From assembly GCA_033032865.1 (NCBI GenBank), contig JAWHQI010000306.1, positions 2,418,001 to 2,482,000 on the forward strand: a DNA stretch of 64,000 nt, in the 5' to 3' direction. The stretch is from Dactylorhiza incarnata (lineage: Eukaryota; Streptophyta; Magnoliopsida; Asparagales; Orchidaceae). The translations under genes and the position numbers were made by a program. This document shows positions 11,792-23,572 of the stretch, in pieces; position 1 is the first letter of the stretch, and every line of letters starts with the position of its first letter. The notes below the pieces were generated by a model, which worked only from the letters and a program-made list of their open reading frames with translations, was not told where the DNA came from and ran no database searches.

Positions 11792-13379
11792 TGAAAGGAG
11801 AGTTTTAGTTCTTATTCTTATTATTAAAACTCTTGTTTAACTTTTTTTTAAATAAATGAATATATATATAAATATATAAGTGTGTTTGCTGATTGAGTAA
11901 TAAACACAAACAGTAAAAGTGCAAAGTAATAAACATCACAAATAAAATAATAAAACAAAGCACACATCCAGACGACACAGAGAAATATAGTAGTTCCCTA
12001 AAACTCGGGTACATCTACTCTTCTACCCACTGGTAGGAATCCACTAGGAGAGTTGATCAGGTGCCCTCACACCAAGGTGTTTTTGATCAGGTGTCCACAC
12101 ACCAATGGAGGTTTGATCAGGTGCCCAATTCACCTATAAGCTTTTGACCAGGTGCTTATAAACCAACTAGATTTTTTGTTCAGGTGTCTTGCCACCAACA
12201 GGTAAACTTTTGAAGGGAGTTTTAACCCTGTACAAGATGGGGAAGGAGAAAGGAAAAGATTTATTGTTCTTCTCTTATTGCTGAGAAGACTCTTGATGAA
12301 GATCCTGATTGGTAGTTGTGTTTGGATCTTGATGATGATGTTGAAGAGCTCCCCCCGTCTGATATAATTGTTGACAGTTTGTGGAGGCCTCTTCTCTTGA
12401 TTGTACAAACTCCTTTCTTCTTTATGCAGTAATGATCCTGAGCAATTGATTGTGATTGGTGTCTCAGGATGAATGTGATCTGCAAGAAGGAGTTAGCAAA
12501 AAGAAGATAAATAATAGAAGTTCTGCTTCTTCTTTTTGCTCCTCTGTATTTCTCTTCCTGTTCTTTTCCTCTTCTTCTTGTTCTCTAATTCCTGTACAGC
12601 AGTTGTAATATATATTCTGTTCTGTGTTCTGTATATTCTGTCGAGAGATAACAACTATATATATTCTGATATATATTCTGCTGTAATATATTCTGCTTAA
12701 ATCCTTGTCGACCAAAAAGGAATATAATAAATATATCTTTCATTTCTCAGATCCTTGAGCAGATAACTTGCCGTGTTTGACTTGCTACAACGGCTCTATT
12801 AATTAATGCTTTTGCCAAACGGCTATATTAATTAATGCTGCAACGGCTGGATTGTTAAATCAATATATATAGCAATATATAAAATAGAATAAATAAATAT
12901 TGCTTTAACTAAATCTGACAGCAAATATATATTTTAGTCAAGCTAAATGATATAAAATATTCCTGTCAGAAATTCGTCGACCGGAGCTCTACGTTCGTCG
13001 AGCTCATCATTTCATTCGTCGACCAGATCATTAAATTTACTGTTTCTGAACATCTGTTGGAATTCGTCGACCGCTGTTCGTCATTCGTCGACCGCTATTC
13101 CACGTTCGTCGAGCGCAGCTTCCTTGCTGTAAATCTGTCGAGCGCTGCTGTCTGTTCGTCGATCGCCATCCGACGAATGCCGAGCGTCGTTCGACGTTCG
13201 TCGAACGCCAGTGAACTATATGTAATTTTATTTCTTTTCTTATTTCCTGCCTTATAAAATATATGTATATTTTAGCTTTCTTTCTTAATGATATTTAATC
13301 TAAGTTATATGATATATTATGATATAAACTTAGATACTAAAGGTGGATCCTAACTCAAATCAAAACTAAGGTTCCAACA
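11792..13379 (-). repeat. 3' LTR of E2
   Basis: On the plus strand it starts TGAAAGGAGAG and ends GTTCCAACA. It holds five degenerate repeats of about 30 bp with TTGATCAGGTG (about 12053-12200), poly-TA stretches, and a cluster of TTCGTCGACC/CGTCGAGC words (about 12975-13215). Confidence 0.92.
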
Positions 13380-13395
13380 ATCTCCCCCTATTTGA
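13380..13395 (-). other. Polypurine tract of E2
   Basis: ATCTCCCCCTATTTGA on the plus strand is a purine tract on the element's strand, directly against the 3' LTR. The LTR-end plus tract motif recurs about 48 bp away (13411-13440). Confidence 0.85.
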
Positions 13396-13813
13396 GTTGG
13401 GATCCTAATCCAAATAAACTAGGTTCTAACAATCTCCCCCTATTTGGTTTAGGATACCTAAGCATAAAAAGTCTTTAAAGCTTAAGGGTTAGAGATTATT
13501 TAATTTTTCTTTTATAACTAAGCAATTGTGATTTCCTAGATTTGATTTTAAATAGGAATTTTAATAAGATGAATTGCTAGCTGTTAACAGATTCTAAGAA
13601 TTTTAAAATCAAAAATACAAAGTCTGATAGCTTCTTTCTATAGAATCCCCTTAATCAGAAGAGACTCACACTCAGAGCTCTGATCATTTCTGATCTATGC
13701 TACTACAGTAGAATGCTCAACATGATTTTAGGATAAAAAAAAATCTGTAAGAAAGTGAAGTCTATCTGACTTGTTTTTAAAATCGAAAATTCAAAAAATC
13801 TTAAAACTGCTGT
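13396..13813 (-). other. E2 3' non-coding region
   Basis: About 420 bp of AT-rich sequence between the gag-like stop and the polypurine tract. It includes the second copy of the LTR-end/tract motif. No gene is seen. Confidence 0.7.
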
Positions 13814-14692
13814 TTAATTTAATTTAAGTAAAAATATTAAAAGTTTAAAAATTTGCCTTATAGATAAATATTTTGGCCTTTTTATTTCATTAAAGTATAA
13901 CTTTGTAAACTTATTTTTATTTTGCTGATCATGAGAAATTTCTTTTTCTTTAAAAGTTTGCTTAAACTTATCAGCTTTAATAATTTTATTTTTTAAACAG
14001 ATAGTTTGTTCTACAGAAATTTTGAAAGGAGTTAAATTAATTATTTTTGTTAACTCTTCTCTAATGTTATTTTCAGAATTGTAATATCCAGGTGTTATTA
14101 AATCTGTACATAATGAACTAAAAACAAATTTAAAATCAGATTTTATTAAATCTGGGCATGATGAAGTGAAAACAGATTTATCATCAGAGGTAGAAATAAA
14201 ATGTGAAGATACCTCTACTACCTTTCCTTCATCAAATTCTGCATCAGATTCAGATTCTGATATGTAATCTGAACCATATATTGTCAACATACAAAAAGCT
14301 TTGGCTTTTTGTTCTTCCTTGTTTTCTTCTTCAGTTAGAGTAACTGATGGTTCTGCATCAAAAATAATGTTAGTGGAAGAAGTAGGAATGGATTCATTTA
14401 CCATCCTAGAGAGGGAGTTCCAGATGGCCTTTGCTGAAGTGCAATCAGCCACTTTAAGAAGAATGTCATCAAACATTGATTTAGCCAATATCTCCATGGT
14501 TATGCCATCAGCACTTTTCAACTTTTCTTGATCATCTGTTGAAGAAGAGGAAGATGAAGTTCCTGTCAAAACAGATTTATATATATCTTCATCCATGACA
14601 TTCATAAATAATTTAATTCTAATTTGCCATAAATCAAAACTATCCAAATTACATAAAGGTGGATCTGAAATTAAAAAATCTGCTAGTGTCAT
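13814..14692 (-). CDS. E2 gag-like protein, 292 residues
   Basis: It begins MTLADFLISDPPLC, followed by a UBN2-like stretch (LDSFDLWQIRIKLFMNVM, then SAKAIWNSLSRM) typical of copia capsid proteins. The middle is acidic and Ser/Thr-rich. The tail is Lys-rich and shows no zinc knuckle. The frame is open from a start 150 bp inside the primer site to 13814, so it may still be expressed. The absence of protease, integrase and RT shows dependence on another element. Confidence 0.65.
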   Translation of the reverse strand: MTLADFLISDPPLCNLDSFDLWQIRIKLFMNVMDEDIYKSVLTGTSSSSSSTDDQEKLKSADGITMEILAKSMFDDILLKVADCTSAKAIWNSLSRMVNESIPTSSTNIIFDAEPSVTLTEEENKEEQKAKAFCMLTIYGSDYISESESDAEFDEGKVVEVSSHFISTSDDKSVFTSSCPDLIKSDFKFVFSSLCTDLITPGYYNSENNIREELTKIINLTPFKISVEQTICLKNKIIKADKFKQTFKEKEISHDQQNKNKFTKLYFNEIKRPKYLSIRQIFKLLIFLLKLN

Positions 14693-14844
14693 TTGGAAAA
14701 GTCTTTTTAAAAATAAAATAAGAACTAAGTGATCTTTGTGATTTCAAGTGTTAGCCTGTGTGAAAAATAAAATCAGCCTCCTCTGATACCAATTGAAAGG
14801 GACAATTGATATCCTCTGATGAGGGTGATTGATAAAATCAACCT
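14693..14844 (-). other. E2 leader with duplicated primer-site motif
   Basis: This lies between the gag-like start and the primer site. At 14776-14799 it holds an extra copy of the CTGATACCAATTGAAAGG junction, the primer site plus the LTR start, separated from the real one by about 60 bp. Confidence 0.65.
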
Positions 14845-14856
14845 GCTTTGATACCA
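14845..14856 (-). other. Primer-binding site of E2 (initiator Met tRNA)
   Basis: On the minus strand it reads TGGTATCAAAGC, one mismatch from TGGTATCAGAGC. It lies two bases from the 5' LTR. Confidence 0.85.
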
Positions 14857-14858
14857 AT

Positions 14859-16444
14859 TGAAAGGAGAGTTTTAGTTCTTATTCTTATTATGAAAACTCT
14901 TGTTTAACTTTTTTTAAAATAAATGATATATATAAATATATAAGTGTGTTTGATGATTGAGTAATAAACACAAACAGTGAAAGTGCAAAGTAATAAATAG
15001 CACAAATAAAACAATAAAACAAAGCACACATCCAGACGACACAGAGAAATATAATAGTTCCCCAAAACCCGGGTACATCTACTCTTCTACCCACTGGTAG
15101 GAATCCACTAGGAGAGTTGATCAGGTGCCCTCACACCAAGGTGTTTTTGATCAGGTGTCCACACACCAATGGAGGTTTGATCAGGTGCCCAATTCACCTA
15201 TACGCTTTTGACTAGGTGCTTATAAACCAACTAGATTTTTTGTTCAGGTGTCTTGCCACCAACAGGTAAACTTTTGAAGGGAGTTTTAACCCTGTACAAG
15301 ATGGGGAAGGAGAAAGGGAAAGATTTATTGTTCTTCTCTTATTTCTGAGAAGACTCTTGATGAAGATCCTGATTGGTAGTTGTGTTTGGATCTTGATGAT
15401 GATGTTGAAGAGCTCCCCCTGTCTGATATAATTGTTGACAGTTTGTGGAGGCCTCTTCTCTTGATTGTACAAACTTCTTTTTTCTTTATGCAGTAATGAT
15501 CCTGAGCAATTGATTGTGATTGGTGTCTCAGGATGAATGTGATCTGCAAGAAGGAGTTAGCAAAAAGAAGATAAATAATAGAAGTTCTGCTTCTTCTTTT
15601 TGCTCCTTTGTATTTCTCTTCCTGTTCTTTTCTTCTTCTTCTTGTTCTCTAATTCCTGTACAGTAGTTGTAATATATATTCTGTTCTGTGTTCTGTATAT
15701 TCTGTCGAGAGATAACAGCTATATATATTCTGATATATATTCTGCTGTAATATATTCTGCTTAAATCCTTGTCGACCAAAGAGGAATATAATAAATATAT
15801 CTTTCATTTCCCAGATCCTTGAGCAGATAACTTGCCATGTTTGACTTGCTGCAACGGCTCTATTAATTAATGCTTTTGCCAAACGGCTATATTAATTAAT
15901 GCTGCAATGGCTGGATTGTTAAATCAATATATATAGCAATATATAAAATAGAATAAATAAATATTGCTTTAAATAAATCTGACAGCAAATATATATTTTA
16001 GTCAAGCTAAATGATATAAAATATTCCTGTCAGAAATTCGTCGACCGGAGCTCTACGTTCGTCGAGCTCATCATTTCATTCGTCGACCAGATCATTAAAT
16101 TTACTGTTTCTGAACATCTGTTCGTCATTCGTCGACCGCTGTTCGTCATTCGTCGACCGCTGTTCCACGTTCGTCGAGCGCAGCTTCCTTGCTGTAAATC
16201 TGTCGAGCGCTGTTGTCTGTTCGTCGATCGCCGTCCGACGAATGCCGAGCGCCGTTCGACGTTCGTCGAACGCCAGTGAACTATATGTAATTTTATTTCT
16301 TTTCTTATTTCCTGCCTTATAAAATATATGTATATTTAAGCTTTATTTCTTAATGATATTTAATCTAAGTGATAGGATATATTATGATATAAACTTAGAT
16401 ACTAAATGTGGATCCTAACTCAAATCAAAACTAAGATTCCAACA
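14859..16444 (-). repeat. 5' LTR of E2
   Basis: It is near-identical to 11792-13379, including the GATCAGGTG repeats and the CGTCGACC cluster. It is followed by the TSD gagga (16445-16449). Confidence 0.92.
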
Positions 16445-16449
16445 GAGGA

Positions 16450-18110
16450 GTCCAGGTCCGGGTAAGGGGTGACCCGAAGGTAGCGAGGCAGTGTTACGTC
16501 ACCACGGTCAACACCACCTGACAAGCTGAGGCGGAGGGGATGGACCGCGAGATGGAGAGGCAAGAGGAAGCGAAAAGGGTCGTTGGAGGACCTGGAGCGG
16601 AGGAGACGGAGGAGACAGGTGAGAGAAGGGGAGAAGAAGGGGAAGCCCAGGCAGGAGTGGCGGAGGAGTTGCTAGAAGTTCAGGAGGGGAGGATGGAGGA
16701 AGGAGGGCCAAAGCGCTTGCTTGCGGAGAAAGGTGGGAGAGCGACTGGGGGGAGCAGTCCAGGTTGGAGGTCGTGGATGAGGGCGTAGAGCTGTAGGTCA
16801 CCTCCCGGGTGGGAGTAATAGAAAAGGTGAAGATCAGCGGGGAGCTTGGCCCCGAGGAACAAATGAAGATCCTGGCCTGAGTCCAGGAAAATGTGGACGT
16901 CTTCGCCTAGAGTGCGACAGAGATGACCGGGATCGATGCAGATGTGGCCTGTCATCACCTCAACCTTGACCCTGGCACTCGCCCCATCCGTCAGAAGAAG
17001 AGGTCCATCGCAGACAAGCTGGAGGGACCCATCCGGGAGGAGGTGAACAAGCTCCTCAAGGTAGGTTTTGTATCGGCTATCTAGTACCCAGGATGGGTCT
17101 CCAATGTGGTAATGATAAAGAAAGGGGATGGCAGGTGGATGATGTATGTAGATTTCTCTTTGCTCAATAAATCATGCCCTAAGGATTGTTACCCCCTGCC
17201 TCGAATCGACGTGCTGGTTGACTCGACCGTCGGTTTTTTCCTAATGAGTTTCTTAGATGCTTTTCAGGCTACCACCAGATCCGCATGCCCCCCCCCCCCA
17301 GGACGTCTCCTTCATCACTGGGGATGAGTGTTATTGCTACAAGATGATGCCCTTAGGGCTGAAAAATGTAGGGGCAACATACTAGCGGATGATTGATAGG
17401 GTCTTTAGAGAGCAGAAGGGAAGGAACCTTGAAGTATACGTGGATGATCTCATGGTAAGAAGCCAGGACCTCGAGTGCCACCTCCGTGACCTCGGAGAAA
17501 CTTTTGATACCTTGCGGACATTTAAGATGAAGCTCAACCCCCAGAAGTGTGTCTTCGGGGCATGCCGGGGGAAATTCTTAGGCCACTTGCTCACCCCACC
17601 CGGGGTGGAGCCTAACCCTAACAAAGTGAAGGCGATCTTGGAGTTAGGAGCGCCAAGGAACGCGAAGGAGGTCCAACACCTCACTGGGAAGTTGGCCAGG
17701 CTAAGTAGGTTTCTTTCCAGGGTGGGTGAGAAGTGCGCGTCCTTCTTCAAGGTGCTACGGGGGAACCAAAAGTTTGAGTGGACCGCAGAGTGTGAGGAGG
17801 CTTTTCAAGCGTTGAAAAAGCAACTAACTCAGACTCCGTTGCTCCAGGGGACAAGGCAAGGAGAGGATCTATCCATGTATCTGGGGGTAGGATCCGAGGC
17901 GGTAAGCTCTGTGCTGGTCTGGGAGGAAGGGAAAAGGCAGCTCCCGATCTATTATGTTAGTCGAGTACTGAGGAAGGCGGAGCTCAGGTACCCCATCCTA
18001 GAGAAGTTGGCCTTCGCCCTATTGGTGTCAGCCCGGAAGCTCCGACCTTACTTTCAAGCGCATTCTATCAAGGTGGTGACCGACTACCCCCTTCACAACA
18101 TCATGTAGGG
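16450..18110 (+). pseudogene. Tat reverse transcriptase and RNase H
   Basis: After a linker rich in Glu and Gly, RT begins near 16960 (LDPGTRPIRQKKRSIADKLE) and continues through VVMIKKGDGRWMMYVDFSLL. A C12 tract (17288-17299) breaks the frame at the GYHQIRM motif. The catalytic loop VYVDDLMV is intact at about 17437. The RNase H part (LPIYYVSRVLRKAELRYP, then VVTDYPLHNIM) ends in a stop at 18106. At least three stops and one frameshift are visible. The family enzyme copies element RNA into DNA in cytoplasmic particles; this copy cannot. Confidence 0.88.
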
Positions 18111-18700
18111 GTGGAGCACTCCGGAAGGCTAGCAAAATGGTCCGTGGAGCTGAGCGAGTTTTACATCTCGTTTGTGCCTAGGCTATCAATAAAGGCGCAA
18201 GCAGTGACAGACTTCTTGGCGGACTATGTAACCGAGGTTGAGGAGCCTGAACCACCCCATTTGACGGCGTGGAAGATGTTAGTTGACGGAGCGTCAGGGA
18301 AGCACTCCTTTGGAGGAGGAGTAATCCTGGTGAGCCCCCAGTGAACGAGGATCGAGAAAGCAATTAGTATACATTTCCCACTCACCAACAACCAGGTCGA
18401 GTATGAGGAGGTAATAGCAGGACTGCAGCTGGCCCGAGAGTTGGGGGTTCAATATGTGGAGGTCTCGACGGACTCCATGGTGGTAGCTTGCCAGGTCAAG
18501 GGGGAATTTGAGGTAAAATAACCAACTCTCCAGCGGTATCTGGAGAAGGTCAAGGGACTGATCGGGCAGTTCCGCACCTTTTCTATCCAACATGTGTCGA
18601 GGGAGGAGAGCATCCCGACAGACCTCCTGGCTAAGTTCGGTCCCAGGATAGGAGGGACGGTGTCGGAGCTCTTCTGACCATCTATCGAGGAAGGGGAATC
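18111..18700 (+). pseudogene. Tat second (archaeal-type) RNase H domain
   Basis: WKMLVDGASGKHSFGGGVILVSP starts this domain at about 18268. TNNQVEYEEVIAGLQLARELG and YVEVSTDSMVVACQVKGEFE follow, with stops between. A second RNase H after the first is a mark of Tat elements. The conserved acidic residues of the fold (D in LVDGAS, E in EYEEV, D in STDSM) are still visible. Confidence 0.8.
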
Positions 18701-18701
18701 G

Positions 18702-19970
18702 ATGGAGATAGATCAGCGGGCATCATGGATGGACACCTTCATAACCTTTCTGACCTCGGTGGAGTTCCCAAAAGGGGATGCGGACAAGCGGCGACTCAGG
18801 TATAAGTCGACATACTACTCCTTACATGCAGGTGGACTGTACCGGAAGACCCTCTCAAGGATCCTAGCCCGTTGCGTGTCGGAGGAGGAGGCCTCAAGGG
18901 TCCTGGAAGAGATCCACTCCGGAGAGTGTGGTAGTCACTCGGGGAGCTAGACCCTGGAAGGAAGGGGCAAGGCTACTTCTGGCATACCCTTGGCAAGGAT
19001 GCTGTAGAGTTTGCGAAGAAGTGTTCCAAGTGTCAGCTATATGATGCCCTCCAACTGCTTCCGGCCCAGAGGCTTCAGACCATCACATATGTGGCCATTC
19101 ACAATATGGGGATTGGACTTGGTAGGACCATTTCCTCGGGCCAATGGTTAGAGGAAGTTCCTGCTAGTTATGATCGACTATTTCTCCAAGTGGCTGGAGG
19201 TGAAGGCGTTGGCTAAGTTGACCTCCCAGGTGATAAGGAATTTCATATGGGGGGAGATAATTTGTCGACAAGGGCTCCCGCTAGCCATCGTCACGGACAA
19301 CGGGCCGCAGTTTGCCAGTGATGAAATTGTGAGTTTCTGCACCCAGCTGGGTATCGACCTTCTTTTTGCGTCGGTCCATCACCCAAGGAGCAACGGGCAG
19401 GTGGAAGCCGCGAACAAAGTGATCGTGAACTTACTAAAAAAGAAGGTCGAGAACCTGACGGGTAGCTGGGTAGAACAGCTGCCCTCGGTCCTATGGGCCA
19501 TGAGAACTACACCAAACACGACCACTAGGGAGACCCCGTTCAAGCTCTCCCATGGGTCTGAGGCCGTTCTTCCCATAGAGTTCGAGGTCAAGCCATCCAT
19601 GGTGGTGATGGCAGGGGAAGGAGATGAAGAATGACGAATGGAGAACGAGGGAGAACAGAGTCTATCATTGGATTTGGTAGAAGAGCTCCGGGACTTGGCT
19701 ACCATCCGAGATGAGGAGGTCAAGCGACGAATGGCCCGGTACTTTGACAAGCATATCCGGGCCAAACAGTTCGAGAAAGGGGACTTGGTCCTGAAGAAGG
19801 TTGATGCGGGCGGAAGGGGAGCCGTGGTGGGGAAGCTCAATCCCAACTGGGAAGATCCATATGTTGTAAAAGAAGCACTCAAGTCAGGGGGGTATCACCT
19901 CCAGGATGTGGACGGGGTACCCCTTGGCCGAACTTGGAGCGGGGATGATTTGAAGCTCTTATACCCCTGA
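18702..19970 (+). pseudogene. Tat integrase, broken
   Basis: The N-terminal zinc region is damaged by stops (18950-19100). The catalytic core is clear in one frame (19170-19634): the first Asp in MIDYFSKWLEVKAL, the second in IVTDNGPQFAS, and Glu in SNGQVEAANKVI. A stop and a phase change at 19634 lead to the C-terminal part (19638-19970), with FEKGDLVLKKVDAGGRG and NWEDPYVVKE. No chromodomain is seen, as expected for Tat. Pol ends at 19970. Confidence 0.88.
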
Positions 19971-20024
19971 GCTTACATGATTTTTTTGTTAAGTTGAAAA
20001 TCATAGTCTTTCTTAATGTTTGAC

Positions 20025-20890
20025 CCGAGCAAGATTTCTTGATGGTGCTAAAGTGCCCCAGATCGATTCCGCTGCCGGGCTCTCATTAGCCGGTGGGGTC
20101 AGGTTGATCTCCGGAGAGGCTGGCAAGGTAACATCATGGTGCTGGAGTGCCCCGGATCGATTCCGCTACCATGCTCTCATTAGCCGATGGGGACAGGTTG
20201 ATCTACGGAGCGGCTGACAAGGTAACAATATGGTGCTGGAGTGCCCCAGATCGATTCCACTGCCGGGCTCTCATTAACCGGTGGGGTCAGGTTGATCTCC
20301 GGAGAGGCTGGCAAGGTAACAACATAGTGCTGGAGTGCCCTGGATCGATTCCGCTGTCGGGCTCTCATTAGCCAGTGTGGTCAGGTTGATCTCCGGAGAG
20401 GCTGACATGGTAACAAGTTGGTGCTGGAGTGCCCCGGAGATATTCCACTGTCGGGCTCTCATTAGCCGGTGGGGTCAGGTTGATCTCCGGAGAGGCTGAC
20501 AAGGTAACAACATGGTGCTGGAGTGCCCCAGATTGATTCCGTTGTTGGGCTCTCATTAGTCGGTGGGGTCAGGTTGATCTCCAGAGAGGCTGGCAAGGTA
20601 ACAACATGGTGCTGGAGTGCCCCAGATCGATTCCGCTGCCGGGCTATCATTAGCCGGTGGGGTCAGGTTGATCTCCGGAGAGGCTGGCAAGGTAACAACA
20701 TGGTGCTGGAGTGCCCGGGATCGATTCCGCTACTAGGCTCTCATTAGTTGGTGGGTTCAGGTTGATCTCCGGAGAGGCTGGCAAGGTAACAACATGGTGC
20801 TGGAGTGCCCCGGATCGATTCCGCTGCCGGGCTCTCATTAGTCGGTGGGGTCAGGTGGATCTCCATAGAGGCTGACAAGGTTTCTGGAAG
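20025..20890 (+). repeat. 94-bp tandem array, about nine copies, in Tat 3' region
   Basis: GGTGCTGGAGTGCC recurs at 20138, 20232, 20326, 20420, 20514, 20608, 20702 and 20796, with a diverged first copy at 20044, giving a strict 94-bp period. Each unit holds CTCTCATTAGCCGGTGGGG and GATCTCCGGAGAGG. Tandem arrays in this position are known for Tat elements. Short frames recurring on the minus strand are a by-product of the period. Confidence 0.95.
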
Positions 20891-21721
20891 CACTCAGCTT
20901 CCCCAGGTCAATTTCGTTGTCAGGCTCTCACTAGCGGATGGGTCGGGTTGAGTCCTGGATGGGGGAGGCAAGTGAAAGTGGATGAGTTGGATCATCTCAA
21001 ACGGGTCCACCGACCAGGCTCTCACTAGCTGCTAGGGTTGTTAGCTATCTCGTGGGCAAGAATGGAAATCCAAGAAGAGGATCCAGCGGCCAGGATTTGC
21101 GAGTGGGCCAACCAAAGTGGACACTCGCTTGGCGAGAACTCATCAGAAAGGAGGCAGAAAAATCATGCCAAGGCTCTTGGTCAGTATATGCGAATAAGCC
21201 AGCCAGAATGGGCATCCGCTCGGCGAGATTACCCAGGTGAGGACCTATCGGAAGGAATTCAAAGGGAAAATTCGGGCAAGTCCCACGAACGAGGTCTGCG
21301 AGTAGCGTGGAAAGGCTTTGACCATCACCCGGGACAACACCAAGGCTACGCGCCCTGAGAGCCGCGAGTACGCGAATGCTCGAGCAAAGCGTAGATGCGC
21401 GTGGGAGGCATGTCAGTGCGCGAGTGCTCGAGCAAAGCGTAGATGCACATATGGTGCATGCCAGTACGCGAGTGCGCAAGTGTGCGAGTAAGCGTGCGCG
21501 CAAGTCAACGAGCGTCTGAGCAAAGCATGGGTGCGCGCATGATGTGTGTCGTCGGGGCGCGAGCACGTAAGCAAGTGGCAATAAGAAAAACAAAAGAAGA
21601 AAATAAAAGGAGCATAGACAGGAAAAATATCTCATTTCATTCCCAAAAAATGGTTTACACAAATGGGATGGCGATTCTCGCCTTACAAAAAGAAAATTCG
21701 AACTAGAAAAATTTAAATTAT
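20891..21721 (+). other. Tat 3' spacer
   Basis: It holds a decayed end of the array (to about 21040), GCGAG-rich sequence, and at 21360-21540 two to three loose repeats of about 60 bp with GCGAGTGCTCGAGCAAAGC. No coding region is supported. Confidence 0.6.
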
Positions 21722-23572
21722 TCAAGATTCATCAACTGACTTCTCGCCCTCGCTATCTTCGCTGGGTGGAATCGGCTCGAACAACTCCGGGACGACCTCC
21801 TCGACCGTGAGCTCCTCCGCTTAGGTAGAAAGTGGCCCAACTCCCTTTAGGGTACTGAAAATGTGCCTCGCCGCCAAGATTGCGTTGTCCCGCAGCGACT
21901 CCTCCTTCGGATGCTTCAGGTTTCTCAAGATTCTGGGGCTGCGAGGATCAGGAGGAAGGGCGGCCCGAACAAGCTCCTAGTTCTGAGCCTTCAGCACGTC
22001 GACCTTCGTCTCTAGCTCCGTCTTGCGGGCGAGAAGATTTCTTGCAGTCTCAGGGTCCTGCAAAAGGAGAGCGGGTTAAGAAAGAGTGTTGTGAAAGGTA
22101 GTAAGCGAGTTCTCGACAAACTTACCTTCCCATCCTTGAGACTCTCGAGGAGGCCCTCGTAGACCACGTGCTTTTCCTTCAGGTTGGCGAGCTCTTCGAT
22201 CGCCTCCTTCAGTTCGCGCTTCTGCTCCCCGCAATTCTTCTCCTCCTGGAGGCAGCGGCGGACATGTGAGCGCCCGGGAGGTGAGGACGTCAAAGTCCAC
22301 AGCGTCCTCCTGACCATAAAGACAAAAGGAGGGGAGAAGGGTGGAGACTGAGACCCTGTTGGACTCCAAGTCCCAATCCAACAGGGGCTCGCCGGCCTCA
22401 TCTCGGTGTCTGTTGCCGAGACAGAAATTTTGGTGGCTCGTCGGTGCGGGTGCGATCGGCACCTCGACGACCACTTCGATGACCTCCCCGACTCCCTTGT
22501 CAGTGGGAGGGTCCACTGGGGGTTCAGCCCCGTTCAGGCTTTCGACGGGTCCTTTCCCCTTGGCGAGGGTCGAGGGCCGTTTCTTCTTTGGCGGCGGAGG
22601 CAGAAGGGATGACCCGCGGCTCACTGGTGCGGGACATTTCTTGGAAGCGGCGGAGGTGTTGGGTTCTCGCGACAGGCATCAGCAGCGGCCGAAGCGAGCT
22701 GAAGGCCAGAGGAGATTGTTGCGGCCTTCGCATGAGGTGGTGGAGCGGAAGATATCGCTCCCCTGTGAAAGAGCGATCAAAGTAAGAAAAAGAAAGGGCG
22801 GGATAAGTTAGGAAGAAAAAACGAGCCGAACCTGCCCCGGGCGGCATGGGGAGTAGCGAGTCCACATTTCTTCGGAGGTAGGCAGCCTCGAAGTGGGTTG
22901 ACATGTACTTGAAGAGCTCGGCCTCGTGGCCACCGAGCGAGGGGGGACGCTAGGTGGGCTCATCCCGCTGGACGGGCGAGAAAGGTACATTGCCAAAGGG
23001 CCCCTTCACGAACATGAACTTCAGTGTCTAGTAGTGGCTTTTATTGACTGTCTCAGAGACCTTGGCGTGCTGGCTCGCGAAGAAGGAAGTTCCATCCTTG
23101 TTCGTCCGGAAAGATAATAGCTTGCGGAAGACCGACAAGCTGAACTCGATTTGTTCTTCTCGCACGTAGCACGCGAACTCCACCATGACCGCGATTGAGT
23201 TAGGGGTCATCTGGACCGGGATCATGCCGTAATATTTCAACTGCTAGAGGATTCGCGGAAAGAAATCAGAAAGAAATCCTAGGCGAATGCGAGAAAGGAA
23301 AAAGGGGAGCGAGCGAGTACCTGGCTGATCTCCGGCCAGAGAGGAAGCCGCAGGCCCACATCGAAGTAGGCCACAGAGATGGCGACCTCATCAGTGTGGA
23401 GGTCATTGATGGCCTCAGTCTTCGTCGGACGGCAAGCAGAGAACGCCGACGAGACATAATTCGCCACAACAGAATGATACTCGCTCTCTGTAAGCGAGCA
23501 GGTGAAGAACGAGTGGTTGCAAAACGTGAATGCGCATTTGGCCCGGCCTTCCACATCACCATCACCACCCAT
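21722..23572 (-). pseudogene. Spliced antisense gene of the Tat element, PF04195-like
   Basis: The ATG at 23572 starts an exon to 23321 (84 codons, ending LPLWPEISQ), with donor GTACTC. Exon 2 (23240-22832) starts LKYYGMIPVQMTPNSIAVMV and has two in-frame stops. Exon 3 (22762-22126) carries PPPPKKKRPSTLAKGKG and a coiled-coil-like stretch (KRELKEAIEELANLKEKH), with donor GTAAGT. Exon 4 (22057-21722) ends EGEKSVDES and has two stops. The first two exons look like Pfam PF04195 (putative gypsy-type transposon). Phases do not add up across exon 3, so there is also a frameshift. The function of this family is unknown. Confidence 0.65.

Larger units (their letters stand above)
11792..16444 (-). mobile_element. 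E2: non-autonomous copia-like LTR element, 4.65 kb, gag only
   Basis: LTRs at 11792-13379 and 14859-16444 are near-identical and the 5-bp TSD is exact. The polypurine tract lies next to the left LTR and the primer site next to the right LTR, both reading on the minus strand, so the element points left. The interior is only about 1.5 kb with one gag-like gene (13814-14692). It sits in the Tat protease region. Confidence 0.92.

Noticed and set aside
14301..14531. Plus-strand frame of 76 codons in E2
   Set aside because: Shadow of the minus-strand gag-like gene.
20147..20838. Recurrent 62-74 codon frames on both strands
   Set aside because: By-products of the 94-bp tandem repeat, repeated once per unit.
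21443..21706. An 87-codon plus-strand frame with repeated RASQRASEQ-like wording
   Set aside because: Lies in GCGAG-rich repeats of the Tat 3' spacer; no family signal.
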